This document shows, one piece after another, positions 15,192 to 22,663 of a stretch of 22,663 nt of DNA. This DNA comes from DATNIB01 sp035604685 (GTDB lineage Bacteria; Actinomycetota; Acidimicrobiia; Acidimicrobiales; RAAP-2). The DNA lies in contig DATNIB010000011.1 of the NCBI GenBank assembly GCA_035604685.1, forward strand, positions 1 to 22,663, written 5' to 3'. A program made the position numbers and the translations under genes. Numbering within the stretch: position 1 is the first letter of the stretch; each line of letters starts with the position of its first letter. The notes below the pieces were generated by a model that saw only the letters and a list, made by a program, of their open reading frames with translations, had not been told where the DNA came from and made no database searches.

Positions 15192-15593
15192 GTGCTCAAG
15201 GGCTTCAGGACGTTCATCATGCGGGGCAACGTCGTCGACCTCGCCATCGCGGTGGTCATCGGCACCGCGTTCGGCACGGTGGTGAAGGCGGCGGTGGCCG
15301 ACATCCTCACGCCCTTGATCGCGGCCATCTTCGGCCAGCCGAACTTCGAGGCCCTGTCGTTCACGATCCACCACAGCGTCTTCCTCTACGGGGACCTCAT
15401 CAATTCGTTCATCACGTTCGCCGCGATCGCCGCCGCCGTGTACTTCTTCCTGGTGGCGCCGCTCAATGCGCTGGCCGCCCGCCGGGCGCGGGGGCAGGCG
15501 CCCGCCCCCGACGAGGTGGCGCCCGACGTGGCGCTCTTGACCGAGATCCGCGACCTGCTGGCCCGCCAGGCGGGCCCGCGGGGCGAGGGCTAG
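15192..15593 (+). CDS. mscL: Large-conductance mechanosensitive channel MscL
   Basis: A 133-residue protein. Amphipathic N-terminal helix LKGFRTFIMRGNVVDLAIAVVIGTAFG runs into the pore-lining first membrane helix (about 14-45), with the second at about 67-90 and a charged C-terminal bundle helix (LLTEIRDLLARQ). MscL is a homopentameric membrane valve that opens at high membrane tension to release solutes on osmotic downshock. GTG 15192 is preceded by AAAGGGG at 5 nt and gives the standard LKGF-F start; the track-like longer start at 15150 would add an unusual 14-residue head. Confidence 0.94.
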   Translation: MLKGFRTFIMRGNVVDLAIAVVIGTAFGTVVKAAVADILTPLIAAIFGQPNFEALSFTIHHSVFLYGDLINSFITFAAIAAAVYFFLVAPLNALAARRARGQAPAPDEVAPDVALLTEIRDLLARQAGPRGEG

Positions 15594-15617
15594 GCCGGCG
15601 CATGGGAGGCGCCCGGC

Positions 15618-16409
15618 GTGTCTTCGGCGCGGCGATGCCCGTCTGTGGCAATGGCTGAGCGCGCCGAGCAGGAGGCGCTGGCCGCCCGCCTGGGGGTTTT
15701 CGCGCTGGAGCTGACCGTCGAATCGGGCACCGATCTCACGCCCGCCTTCCGCCGGCTGCGCCTCACCGGACCGGGCCTGGCCACCCTGCCGGCCCTGCCC
15801 GGCCACGACCTCATGGTGTCGGTCGACCCCACGCGCCCGAGCCTGCGGCGGCGCTACACGATCCGGCGCCTCGACGCGGCGGCCTGCGCCGTCGACCTCC
15901 ACGTCGCGCTGCACGGCGGCGGGCCCGGCATGGAGTGGGCGAAGTCGGCCCGGCCCGGCGATCCGGTCGACGCCATCGGGCCCCGCGGCAAGGTCACGCT
16001 CGACCCCGAGGCGGAGTGGCACCTCTTCATCGGGGACGACTCGTTCTGCCCCGCCGCGCTCGTCATGGCCGAGGCGGTGCCGGCCGATCAGCTGGTGCTG
16101 CTCGCCCTCGAGGTCGGCGACGAGGCCGACGTCGTCGAGCACGCCATCCGGGCCGACGTGACCGGGCCGGGCTGGCTCTTCCGCAAGGAGCGCGCGCCCG
16201 GCGAGGACAGCCCGCTGCCCGCCGCGCTGGCCGCCCTGGCGCTGCCCGAGGGGACCGGCCACGCCTACGTCGGCGGCGAGTTCCGCGTGGTGGCTGCGCT
16301 GCGGACGCAGCTCTTGGCCCGCGGCCTCGCCGAGGAGCGCATCAACGCCAAGCCCTACTGGCGCAAGGGCCGTGAGAACGCGGCCAACGGCGAGCCCGAG
16401 CGCAGCTGA
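15618..16409 (+). CDS. Siderophore-interacting protein (FAD-binding ferric-siderophore reductase type)
   Basis: A 263-residue flavoreductase. RRYTIRR (78-84) is the FAD-binding R-x-Y-T motif, followed by HGGGPGMEWA, GPRGK and a C-terminal NAD(P)H half ending AKPYWRKG, matching the YWR-G motif of the SIP family. SIPs reduce Fe(III)-siderophores in the cytoplasm to free iron. The segment where many SIPs have AGE is YVGGEFRVV here, a conservative variant. GTG 15618 has GGGAGG 8 nt upstream, so I prefer it to ATG 15651. No siderophore synthesis or uptake genes are adjacent, so the electron acceptor is not certain. It converges with the next gene, 1 nt apart. Confidence 0.85.
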   Translation: MSSARRCPSVAMAERAEQEALAARLGVFALELTVESGTDLTPAFRRLRLTGPGLATLPALPGHDLMVSVDPTRPSLRRRYTIRRLDAAACAVDLHVALHGGGPGMEWAKSARPGDPVDAIGPRGKVTLDPEAEWHLFIGDDSFCPAALVMAEAVPADQLVLLALEVGDEADVVEHAIRADVTGPGWLFRKERAPGEDSPLPAALAALALPEGTGHAYVGGEFRVVAALRTQLLARGLAEERINAKPYWRKGRENAANGEPERS

Positions 16410-16410
16410 G

Positions 16411-17601
16411 CTAGATCACACCGGCCCGGGCCAGCTCGTCTACCTCGGCCTGCCCCAGCCCGAGCTCGGCCAGGATCTCGGCCGAGTGCTGGCCCGGCCC
16501 GGGGGTCGCCGACCGAAGCGCCGGGGAGACCCCCGTCATGCGCACCGCGTTGCGGATGAGGGCCAGCTCGCCCAGCTCGGGGTGCTCGACGGTCTCGACC
16601 ATCGAGAGGTGCGCGACGCCGGGGTCGGCGAAGACCTCGTCCATGGCGTAGACGGGACCGGCCGGCACCCCCGCCGCGTTGAGCAGTTCGACCCACTCGG
16701 CCGTGCCCTTGGTGGCCAGGCGGTCGGCCAGCAGCCCGTTGAGCGCGTCCCGGTGCTCGGAGCGCCCGGCGGCCGACGAGAAGCGCGGATCGCCCGTGAG
16801 CCCCTCCAGCCCCAGCACCGCGCAGAGGCGGTGCCACAGCCGGCCCGACGGGCCGGCGACGTTGACGTAGCCGTCGGCCGAGCGGAAGCAGCCCATCGGG
16901 ATCTGGGTCGGGTGGTGGTTCCCCTCTTGGACCGGCACCTCGCCGTCGACCGTCCAGCGGACCGCCTGGAAGTCGAGCATGGCGATCATCGACTCGAGGA
17001 GCGAGGTGGTGACCCAGCGCCCCTCCCCCGTGCGCTCGCGCTCGTGAAGCGCGACCAGGATGCCGATCGCCAGGTACAGGGCGGACGACAGGTCGGCCAC
17101 CGGGATGCCGACCCGGGTCGGCTCGTTCCCGGGCAGCCCGGTCACGCTCATGAGGCCGCCCATCCCCTGGGCGATCTGGTCGACGCCGCCGCGCCCTGAG
17201 TAGGGGCCGTCCTGGCCGAAGCCCGAGATCGATCCGTAGACGAGGCGCGGGTTGCGGGCGTGCACCGTCTCGTAGTCGAAGCCGAGCCGCGCCTTCACCT
17301 CGGGTCGCATGTTCTCGACCAGCACGTCGGCCGTGTCCACCAGGCGGAGCAGGAGCTCGCGGCCGCGCTCGGTCTTGAGGTTCAAGGTCAGCGATCGCTT
17401 GTTGCGGTGCAGGTGCTGGTAGTCCGAGCCCCGCCGGCGCTCGCTCCCGGTGCCGATGGTCCCCGAACCGCTCTGCGCCGGCTCGTCGATGCGCACGACG
17501 TCGGCCCCCCAGTCGGCCAGCTGGCGCACGCAGGTGGGTCCGGCGCGGGCGACCGTGAGGTCGAGGACGCGCAGGTCGGCGAGCGGCAGCGGGGCGGCCA
17601 T
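16411..17601 (-). CDS. CaiB/BaiF family III CoA-transferase (operon gene 4)
   Basis: A 396-residue family III CoA-transferase. LADLRVLDLT at the start, GADVVRIDEP, LTLNLKTERGRELLLRLV, and ADVLVENMRP are family landmarks. Asp170 in VGIPVADLSSALY aligns with the catalytic Asp169 of formyl-CoA transferase, which forms an acyl-aspartyl intermediate. It would move CoA between an acyl-CoA donor and a free carboxylic acid. The ATG at 17601 is 4 nt after the stop of the acyl-CoA dehydrogenase alpha gene, so it is the last gene of a four-gene operon that starts with another CaiB-type gene. Confidence 0.92.
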   Translation of the reverse strand: MAAPLPLADLRVLDLTVARAGPTCVRQLADWGADVVRIDEPAQSGSGTIGTGSERRRGSDYQHLHRNKRSLTLNLKTERGRELLLRLVDTADVLVENMRPEVKARLGFDYETVHARNPRLVYGSISGFGQDGPYSGRGGVDQIAQGMGGLMSVTGLPGNEPTRVGIPVADLSSALYLAIGILVALHERERTGEGRWVTTSLLESMIAMLDFQAVRWTVDGEVPVQEGNHHPTQIPMGCFRSADGYVNVAGPSGRLWHRLCAVLGLEGLTGDPRFSSAAGRSEHRDALNGLLADRLATKGTAEWVELLNAAGVPAGPVYAMDEVFADPGVAHLSMVETVEHPELGELALIRNAVRMTGVSPALRSATPGPGQHSAEILAELGLGQAEVDELARAGVI

Positions 17602-17605
17602 GGGC

Positions 17606-18796
17606 TCAGGCGTCGCGGGGGAAGCCGAAGAGCTGGCGGGCGACGACGACGCGCTGGACCTGCTGGGTCCCCTCGCCGATGTCGAGGATCTTCACGTCGC
17701 GGTAGAGCTTCTCTAACAGCGCGTCGTTGCGCACGCCGGCCTCGCCCAGGATGTCGAGCGCGGCCGACACCACGCGGAACACGGCGGGCGGGGCGAACAG
17801 CTTGGCGTAGGAGGCCTCGAGCGCGTTGGTCACGCCGTGCCGGGCCAGCCAGGCGGCGTGCAGGCAGATGAGGCGCGCCGTGTGCAGCTCGCGACGCATG
17901 TCGGCCAGCCGCTCGAGCGCCCGCTGGCGCCGGCGGCCGTGGGCCGGGTACTCGTCGCGCACGAAGGCGAGCGCGTGGTCGAGGGCGGCGCGGCCCATGC
18001 CCACCCCCTGGGCGGCATGGATCGGCCGGGCCAGGTTGAACGTCGCCATGGCGCCGCGGAAGCCTTGGCGCGACTCGTAGAAGGACTCGCCGCCCAATAG
18101 ATTCTCTTCTGGGACCCGCACGTCGTCCAGGGCGAAGCTGGCCGTCTCATACCCCCGCGAGCCCATCTTGTGCTCGATCTTCAAGAGGTCGAAGCCCGGC
18201 GTGCCGGCCTCGACCACGAGGGCGCGATGCCCGGCGCGCCCCAGGGCGGGGTCGACGGTCGCCCACACCACCACCCAGTCGGACCGGGCTCCGTTGGAGC
18301 AGAACATCTTCGAGCCCGAGAGCACCCACTCGCGCCCCTCCTTGCGCACCCGGGTCTGGATGCGGGCCACGTCGCTGCCGGCCCCCGGCTCGGTCATGGC
18401 CATGGCCGCCCAGTGCGCGCGGCCGTGGTCGGCGAAGGGGGCGAGGAACCGCGCGGACTGCTCGGGGGTGGCCGTGCTGCGCAGCGCGCTCCCCCCGAGG
18501 CCGGGGCCCGGGAGCGAGAGCGCCACGCCCCGGTCCCAGTAGGCGCTCTCCTCGGCGATGAGGGCCGCCCGGAAGGGCTGCCACTGCGGCACCTCGGCCC
18601 CGTCGGGCGCCGCCTCGGGGTCGATCGTCCGCGAGACGAGGCCCCCCTGGCGCGAGCACAGCAGGTAGAAGGGATGGTCGGCGGGCGGCGGGTCCCCGGT
18701 GCGGTCGGACTCGAGCCCCATCGGCCGCATGTACTGGCGGCCGAGCGCGCGCACCTCCTCCACCAGCGCGCGGCTCGGCGCGTCGAGCGGGATCAC
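17606..18796 (-). CDS. Acyl-CoA dehydrogenase, catalytic (alpha) subunit candidate (operon gene 3)
   Basis: A 396-residue acyl-CoA dehydrogenase. TEPGAGSD (135-142), WVLSGSKMFCSNGA and the C-terminal KILDIGEGTQQVQR are present; Glu375 in GEGT is the expected catalytic base. The N-terminus is unusual in carrying RQYMRPMGLESDRTGDPPPADHPFY, a form seen in some actinobacterial FadE proteins. GTG 18796 overlaps the previous gene stop by 4 nt (GTGA) and has AGGGGGC upstream, fixing the start; the longer frame to 19453 is a shadow. The overlap with a dehydrogenase lacking the catalytic Glu suggests that the two form one alpha-2-beta-2 enzyme. Confidence 0.92.
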   Translation of the reverse strand: MIPLDAPSRALVEEVRALGRQYMRPMGLESDRTGDPPPADHPFYLLCSRQGGLVSRTIDPEAAPDGAEVPQWQPFRAALIAEESAYWDRGVALSLPGPGLGGSALRSTATPEQSARFLAPFADHGRAHWAAMAMTEPGAGSDVARIQTRVRKEGREWVLSGSKMFCSNGARSDWVVVWATVDPALGRAGHRALVVEAGTPGFDLLKIEHKMGSRGYETASFALDDVRVPEENLLGGESFYESRQGFRGAMATFNLARPIHAAQGVGMGRAALDHALAFVRDEYPAHGRRRQRALERLADMRRELHTARLICLHAAWLARHGVTNALEASYAKLFAPPAVFRVVSAALDILGEAGVRNDALLEKLYRDVKILDIGEGTQQVQRVVVARQLFGFPRDA

Positions 18797-19863
18797 CGGT
18801 GCGCCCCCTGGACGAAGACGGCTTCGTCCACGTCGAGCGACTCGGCCGCCAGATCGGCGACCGCCGCATCGCGCCCACCCCAGAGCAGGCCCAGCATCCG
18901 CGCCTCGCGGAAGCGCTTCTCGGCCAGGTGGTCGACCAGGAAGCCGTGCCCGCCGAGCAGCTGGATGCCGGCGTCGGTCGTGGCCACCGCCGCGTCGAGG
19001 GCGAAGACGGCCGCCTGGGTGGCCCAGTAGGGGGCGGCCGGCGCGCCCGCGTCGAGGTCGCAGGCCCCGTCGCGCAGCGCCAGGCGGGCCCCGTGCACCG
19101 CGGTCGCCAGGGCGGCCAGTTCGAAGGCGTTGCCCTGGTGGTGCGCCACCGGCTTTCCGAAGACGATGCGCTCGGTCGTGTAGGCGATCGTGGCGTCGAG
19201 GGCGGCCTGGGCGATCCCGAGCGCCACCGCGCCGGCCCACAGGCGCGCCCGCGCCCGCACGGCGTGGCCCGAGAGGGGCGCCAGCTCCCAGCGCCCGACC
19301 TCCCGGCAGCCCTCGAGCGCGCTCGACACCCCGCCCGAGGCAGCGAACGCCAGTGCCTGGGTCGGCGCCAGCTCGTCGGGCCCATCGAAGAGTGCGAGGC
19401 CGTCGCCCGCGGTGACCCAGACCCACCGGCAGGGCGGGCGCGCCGGCGCCCACTCGAGGCGCGGTGCGCCATGGGTCTCGGGATCGCAGACGACCAGCAC
19501 GGCCCCGGCCTCGCCCGAGCGGCCCCCGGCCGCCACCCGACCGGCCAGCGGTTGGTCCGGACAGGCCAGCACCGCCCCGACCGTCGGGCCCGGCTGGTCG
19601 AGGGCCGGCAGCCCGCCGGCGTCGCCGTGGGCCAGGGACTCGAGCAGCACCACCTTGGCCAGCGCGCCGGCGCCGGCCCCGCCCAGCGATTCGGGGACGT
19701 CGAGGTCGCAGAGGCCGAGCCCGCGGGCCACCTCGTCGTGGCGGACGGGCCAGGCGCCCCCGGTCTCGGCCGCCCGCGCCCCGGGCGCCAGCTCGTTCTG
19801 GGCGAAGCGGTCGCCCGCCGCCGCCAGGTCCTCCAGCACCTCGGACAGGGTGAAGGCGTCCAC
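18793..19863 (-). CDS. Acyl-CoA dehydrogenase-like, non-catalytic (beta) subunit candidate (operon gene 2)
   Basis: A 356-residue protein, shorter than normal acyl-CoA dehydrogenases (about 380-400). It keeps the fold: an N-terminal helical part with LGLCDLDVPESLGGAGAG, a reduced middle domain, and a C-terminal part with ERIVFGKPVAHHQGNAFELA (231-250) and IQLLGGHGFLVDHLAEKRFREAR. It lacks TEPxxGSD in the middle domain and has LLWGGRDA (around 326-333) where the catalytic Y-EGT normally stands, so the catalytic Glu is absent. In steroid-degrading actinobacteria, FadE pairs such as FadE28-FadE29 (ChsE1-ChsE2) work with one such degenerate subunit. GTG 19863 is 10 nt after the preceding gene. 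Confidence 0.88.
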   Translation of the reverse strand: MDAFTLSEVLEDLAAAGDRFAQNELAPGARAAETGGAWPVRHDEVARGLGLCDLDVPESLGGAGAGALAKVVLLESLAHGDAGGLPALDQPGPTVGAVLACPDQPLAGRVAAGGRSGEAGAVLVVCDPETHGAPRLEWAPARPPCRWVWVTAGDGLALFDGPDELAPTQALAFAASGGVSSALEGCREVGRWELAPLSGHAVRARARLWAGAVALGIAQAALDATIAYTTERIVFGKPVAHHQGNAFELAALATAVHGARLALRDGACDLDAGAPAAPYWATQAAVFALDAAVATTDAGIQLLGGHGFLVDHLAEKRFREARMLGLLWGGRDAAVADLAAESLDVDEAVFVQGAHR

Positions 19864-19873
19864 CGCGCCCGCC

Positions 19874-21094
19874 TCAGACGACGCCGTCGTCGGCCAGCTG
19901 GTCGAGCGCCCGGTCGTCCAGCCCGAGCCACTCGGAGAGGACCGTGCGCGTGTCGGCGCCCAGGGCGGGGCTCGGACGCACCTCGGCCATCTGGGACCCC
20001 CGGAAGCGCAGCGGGGTGTTGGGCACCACCACCGCGCCGGCCAGCGGGTGGTCGATGCGCACCAGCGCCCCGCGCTCGTGCAGGTGGGCGTCCTCCACCA
20101 TCTCGCCCACGTCGCGCACGGCGGCGACCGGCACCTTGGCGTCGGTGAGGCGCGCCACCACCTCGTCGCGCGAGCGAACGCTCGTCCAGGCCGAGAGTAT
20201 CGAGTCGATCTCGGCCAGGTGGTAGAAGCGGCGGGCGTTGGTGGAGAAGCGGTCGTCGTCGGCCAGCTCGGGGGCGCCCAGCGCCTCGCAGAGGCTGCGC
20301 CACTGGCCCTCGGTCACCACGATGACGGCGATGTAGCCGTCGCTCGTCGGATAGACGTCGTAGGGGACGAGCGCGCCCCCGCCGTGGCCGTTGCCGCTGC
20401 GCGGCGCCACGCCGTCCCGGTAGAAGGCGGAGAGGTTGGAGGCGAGCGTCGGGTAGATGGTGTCGATCATGGCCACGTCGACGACCCGCCCCACCCCGGT
20501 CCGCTCGCGCTCGTAGAGGGCGGTCACGATCGCCGAGTAGAGGTGGACGGCGCCCAGGAAGTCGACGAAGGCGACCCCCGCCTTGACCGGGGGCTGGTCG
20601 GGGAACCCGGTCACGCTCATCACTGCGCCGTGGGCCTGGATGGTGATGTCCATGGCCAGCCGGTCCCGATCGGGCCCGTCGACCCCGTACCCGGTGGCTG
20701 CGCCGTAGACGAGGCGCGGGTTGGCGGCGAGCAGGACGTCGGGCCCCAACCCCAGGCGGTCCATGGTCCCGAACCCGTAGTTCTCGAGCACGACGTCGGC
20801 CTGGCGCACGAGGTCCAGGAACAGCTGGCGCCCGCGCGGCGCCTTCAGGTCGAGGGTGATCGCCTGCTTGCTGGAGTTCACCATGGCAAAGGGGACGCTC
20901 ATCGTCCCCTTGGGGCCCCGCCGGGCCGGCTCGCCGGAAGGCTCCTCGATCTTCACCACGCTCGCCCCCGACAGGGCGAGGAGGGTGCCGCACCAGGGGC
21001 CCTGGAAGATGCGGCCGAGGTCGAGGACGCGCAGCCCCTCGAGCGGGAGCGCCCGCCCGCCCCCCGCCGCCGACCCCGGTGCCCGCTCGCTCAC
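19874..21094 (-). CDS. CaiB/BaiF family III CoA-transferase (operon gene 1)
   Basis: A 406-residue family III CoA-transferase with LEGLRVLDLGRIFQGPWCG, ASVVKIEEP, ITLDLKAPRGRQLFLDLV and VVLENYGFGTMDRLGLG. Asp178 in AFVDFLGAVHLYSA fits the catalytic Asp. It is only distantly similar to the CaiB protein at the end of the same operon. GGGAGG lies immediately against ATG 21103, too close to serve it, but 9 nt before GTG 21094, so I chose the GTG. It leads the operon CaiB - ACAD beta - ACAD alpha - CaiB. The pair may act as two subunits, as BbsE/BbsF do for benzylsuccinate, or as separate enzymes for activation and product release. Confidence 0.9.
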   Translation of the reverse strand: MSERAPGSAAGGGRALPLEGLRVLDLGRIFQGPWCGTLLALSGASVVKIEEPSGEPARRGPKGTMSVPFAMVNSSKQAITLDLKAPRGRQLFLDLVRQADVVLENYGFGTMDRLGLGPDVLLAANPRLVYGAATGYGVDGPDRDRLAMDITIQAHGAVMSVTGFPDQPPVKAGVAFVDFLGAVHLYSAIVTALYERERTGVGRVVDVAMIDTIYPTLASNLSAFYRDGVAPRSGNGHGGGALVPYDVYPTSDGYIAVIVVTEGQWRSLCEALGAPELADDDRFSTNARRFYHLAEIDSILSAWTSVRSRDEVVARLTDAKVPVAAVRDVGEMVEDAHLHERGALVRIDHPLAGAVVVPNTPLRFRGSQMAEVRPSPALGADTRTVLSEWLGLDDRALDQLADDGVV

Positions 21095-21175
21095 GGCGCT
21101 CATCCTCCCAGCCGTCGGCACCGAACGCTCATGGGAGGGTACTGCCGACCACCCGCAAAGGCGAGGAGACCGTTC

Positions 21176-21192
21176 TTGCAACTTAGTCGCAT
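21176..21192 (+). promoter_or_regulatory. Nur-like (nickel, Fur-family) operator
   Basis: TTGCAACTTAGTCGCAT is a near-perfect palindrome around position 21184 (TGC-rAC-T-w-A-GTy-GCA). It fits the nickel uptake regulator box of Streptomyces, tTGCaa-N5-ttGCAA, known from the literature. It ends 9 nt before the nickel/cobalt permease start, where bound repressor would block transcription or initiation. Confidence 0.55.
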
Positions 21193-21201
21193 CAGCCTAA
21201 G

Positions 21202-22359
21202 ATGACCACTCTGATGGATCGGCCGCCGAGCGCCCTGGTGGATGCCGCCCCGTCGCGCTGGGCGCGGCTGCGCCGGGGGCTCAGCCCGGCCGAGTGGCTC
21301 GGGGTGGGCGGGATGACGGCCACCATCGTCGGCCTCAACCTGGCGGGCTGGGCCATGCTGGCGGCCGCACTGGGCGGGCATTACCACCTGTCCAAGACCG
21401 AGGTCTTCGGGTGGGGCACCGGCATCCTGGCCTACACGCTCGGGATGCGCCACGCCTTCGACGCCGACCACATCGCGGCCATCGACAACACCACCAGGAA
21501 GCTGGTGGGCGAAGGGAAGCGGCCGCTCAGCGTCGGCTTCTTCTTCTCCCTCGGCCACTCGAGCGTCGTGTTCCTCCTCGCCGTCCTCTTGAACTTCGGG
21601 ATCCGCGGGCTCGCCGGCCAGCTCAAGTACCCGGCCTCGGGGCTCCAGACGACGGGCAACATCGTCGGCACGCTGGTCTCGGGCAGCTTCCTCTTCCTCA
21701 TCGCGGCCCTGAACGCCGTCATCTTGTTCTCGATCATCAAGATCTTCCGCCAGATGCGCGGCGGCGCCTACGACGAAGCGGCGCTCGAGGCCCAGCTCGA
21801 CAGCCGCGGGCTCATGATGCGCTTCTTCCGGCCGCTCGCCCGCCGGGTGGACGCGCCGTGGAAGATGTACCCGATCGGCTTTCTCTTCGGGCTCGGCTTC
21901 GACACGGCGACCGAGGTCGCCCTCTTGGTCATCGCCGGCTCGGCCGTCGTCGGCGGGCTGCCCTTCTACGCGATCCTCTCGCTCCCCATCCTCTTCGCGG
22001 CCGGCATGAGCCTGTTCGACACGCTCGACGGGTGCTTCATGAACTTCGCCTACGACTGGGCGTTCTCCCGACCGGTCCGCAAGGTCTATTACAACCTGAC
22101 AATCACGGGGCTCTCGGTGTTCGTGGCCTTCTTCGTCGGGGCCGTGGAGATCCTCGGCCTGCTGGCCCAGCACGACCACCTCTCGGGCGGGTTCTGGTCC
22201 TTCCTGGCCGGCTTCAACATCAACACGGCCGGCTACTTCATCGTGGGCGTCTTCGTCGTGACCTGGGCGGTGGCCCTCGCCGTCTGGAAGTTCGGCCGCC
22301 TCGAGCAACGCTTCGAGCTGGCCGAGCTAGTCGAGGACCGGCCGGCAGCCTCACGCTGA
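21202..22359 (+). CDS. HoxN/HupN/NixA (NiCoT) family nickel/cobalt transporter
   Basis: A 385-residue membrane permease. The signature RHAFDADHIAAIDN (83-96) in the second membrane helix holds the His/Asp metal ligands. FFSLGHSSVV (114-123), GLGFDTATE and AAGMSLFDTLDG are the further conserved NiCoT motifs, and about eight hydrophobic segments are visible. These are secondary, high-affinity, low-capacity importers of Ni2+ and/or Co2+ across the cytoplasmic membrane. ATG 21202 lacks a ribosome site; a downstream ATG at 21214 is an alternative. A Nur-like palindrome just upstream points to nickel as the relevant metal. No urease, hydrogenase or cobalamin genes are in the window. It is divergent from the CaiB operon. 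Confidence 0.93.
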   Translation: MTTLMDRPPSALVDAAPSRWARLRRGLSPAEWLGVGGMTATIVGLNLAGWAMLAAALGGHYHLSKTEVFGWGTGILAYTLGMRHAFDADHIAAIDNTTRKLVGEGKRPLSVGFFFSLGHSSVVFLLAVLLNFGIRGLAGQLKYPASGLQTTGNIVGTLVSGSFLFLIAALNAVILFSIIKIFRQMRGGAYDEAALEAQLDSRGLMMRFFRPLARRVDAPWKMYPIGFLFGLGFDTATEVALLVIAGSAVVGGLPFYAILSLPILFAAGMSLFDTLDGCFMNFAYDWAFSRPVRKVYYNLTITGLSVFVAFFVGAVEILGLLAQHDHLSGGFWSFLAGFNINTAGYFIVGVFVVTWAVALAVWKFGRLEQRFELAELVEDRPAASR

Positions 22360-22362
22360 GCA

Positions 22363-22377
22363 CTCCGGTCACCGGAG
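22363..22377 (+). terminator. Perfect hairpin after the nickel transporter
   Basis: CTCCGG-TCA-CCGGAG is a perfect 15-bp palindromic hairpin starting 3 nt after the stop codon. There is no T-tract, so it may be a factor-assisted terminator or protect the mRNA 3' end. Confidence 0.4.
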
Positions 22378-22387
22378 GCCGGGCGGA

Positions 22388-22393
22388 CTACGG
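22388..22393 (+). promoter_or_regulatory. -10-like box for the last gene
   Basis: TACGGT fits TANNNT and lies 22 bp before the ATG at 22416, with a GGAGG ribosome site (22402-22406) between. No clear -35 was found. Confidence 0.25.
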
Positions 22394-22415
22394 TGCGCCG
22401 CCGGAGGACCAACCC

Positions 22416-22663
22416 ATGACGCCGCGCACCTGCACCCCGACCGAGGCGGCCGCCGCCGTCTCGCCCCGAGACTCGCTGGCCTTCGGGCTCGGACCGGGCA
22501 TCCCCGACGCCTTCCTCCGGGCCTTGGGCGAACGAGACGACTGGGAGGACCTGGTCGTCGGCGGGGCGCTCCTGCTCGACTACTACACGCTCTTCACCCG
22601 GCCGGGCGTCTCCTACCGCTGCGGGTTCTTCGGCCCGGCCGAGCGGATCCTGCTCGCCGAGGG
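22416..22663 (+). CDS. Acetyl-CoA hydrolase/transferase family protein, N-terminal part (cut by window edge)
   Basis: The first 82 codons are visible. CTPTEAAAAVSPRDSLAFGLGPGIPDAFLRALGERDDWEDLVVGG followed by LFTRPGVSYRCGFFGPAER is typical of the N-terminal half of acetyl-CoA hydrolase/4-hydroxybutyrate CoA-transferase family (family I CoA-transferases). The catalytic Glu lies further on, outside the window, so the exact reaction is not determined. ATG 22416 has a GGAGG ribosome site 9 nt upstream. It follows the nickel transporter in the same direction with 56 bp between and its own -10-like box, so it is probably a separate unit. Confidence 0.75.
   Translation, partial: MTPRTCTPTEAAAAVSPRDSLAFGLGPGIPDAFLRALGERDDWEDLVVGGALLLDYYTLFTRPGVSYRCGFFGPAERILLAE

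Noticed and set aside
18147..20993. 948-codon minus-strand frame
   Set aside because: Arg/Pro/Gly-rich out-of-frame shadow across three real genes with clear motifs.
18799..21205. Very long plus-strand frames opposite the CaiB/ACAD operon
   Set aside because: High GC removes stops on the complementary strand; the translations have no family motifs, while the minus-strand frames do.

Overview
The window is about 22.7 kb of very GC-rich bacterial DNA with dense, mostly GTG- or ATG-started genes, GTGA/ATGA stop-start overlaps and several TANNNT boxes close to start codons. This fits Actinomycetota, and the mix of genes (paired acyl-CoA dehydrogenases, family III CoA-transferases, TrpB2-type synthase, DHA2 transporter) suggests an Acidimicrobiia-like or related free-living actinobacterium. 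That placement is inference. No rRNA, tRNA, CRISPR array, prophage or intact transposase was seen.

Layout. 1-1702 (+): 3' end of tldD overlapping a complete tldE/pmbA. 1703-2793: accessory-looking stretch with nested hairpins after tldE, a possible promoter plus a 25-codon ORF, and a convergent membrane-anchored gene of lower GC. 2794-4538 (+): dienelactone hydrolase and rlmN. 4542-5756 (-): an acyl-CoA dehydrogenase, divergent from two small membrane-protein genes (5796-6457, +). 6507-7432: a Phd/RelE-type toxin-antitoxin pair (-) with palindromic operator candidates, divergent from an unrecognised cysteine-rich 94-aa gene. 7442-11178 (-): operon of DHA2 transporter, RhlG-like SDR and flavin disulfide-reductase-like enzyme. 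11259-12101 (+): purU. 12142-14366 (-): TrpB2-like synthase followed 2 nt later by a ketopantoate-reductase-like gene. 14416-14568: an intergenic foldback element with IS21-like ends. 14649-16409 (+): SRPBCC protein, mscL and a siderophore-interacting-type flavoreductase. 16411-21094 (-): tight four-gene catabolic operon of two CaiB/BaiF CoA-transferases and two acyl-CoA dehydrogenases. 21202-22359 (+): NiCoT nickel/cobalt permease with a Nur-like palindrome just before its start. 22416-end (+): start of an acetyl-CoA hydrolase/transferase-family gene.

How the genes work together. The strongest functional unit is the 21094-16411 operon: acids would be activated by CoA transfer and then desaturated by what looks like a two-subunit acyl-CoA dehydrogenase. 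One subunit keeps the catalytic Glu and the TEPGAGSD motif, and the other lacks both, as in the heteromeric FadE enzymes of steroid degradation. The most unusual non-coding items are the 153-bp nested foldback at 14416-14568, the hairpin cluster at 1703-1767 and the probable nickel-responsive operator at 21176-21192.
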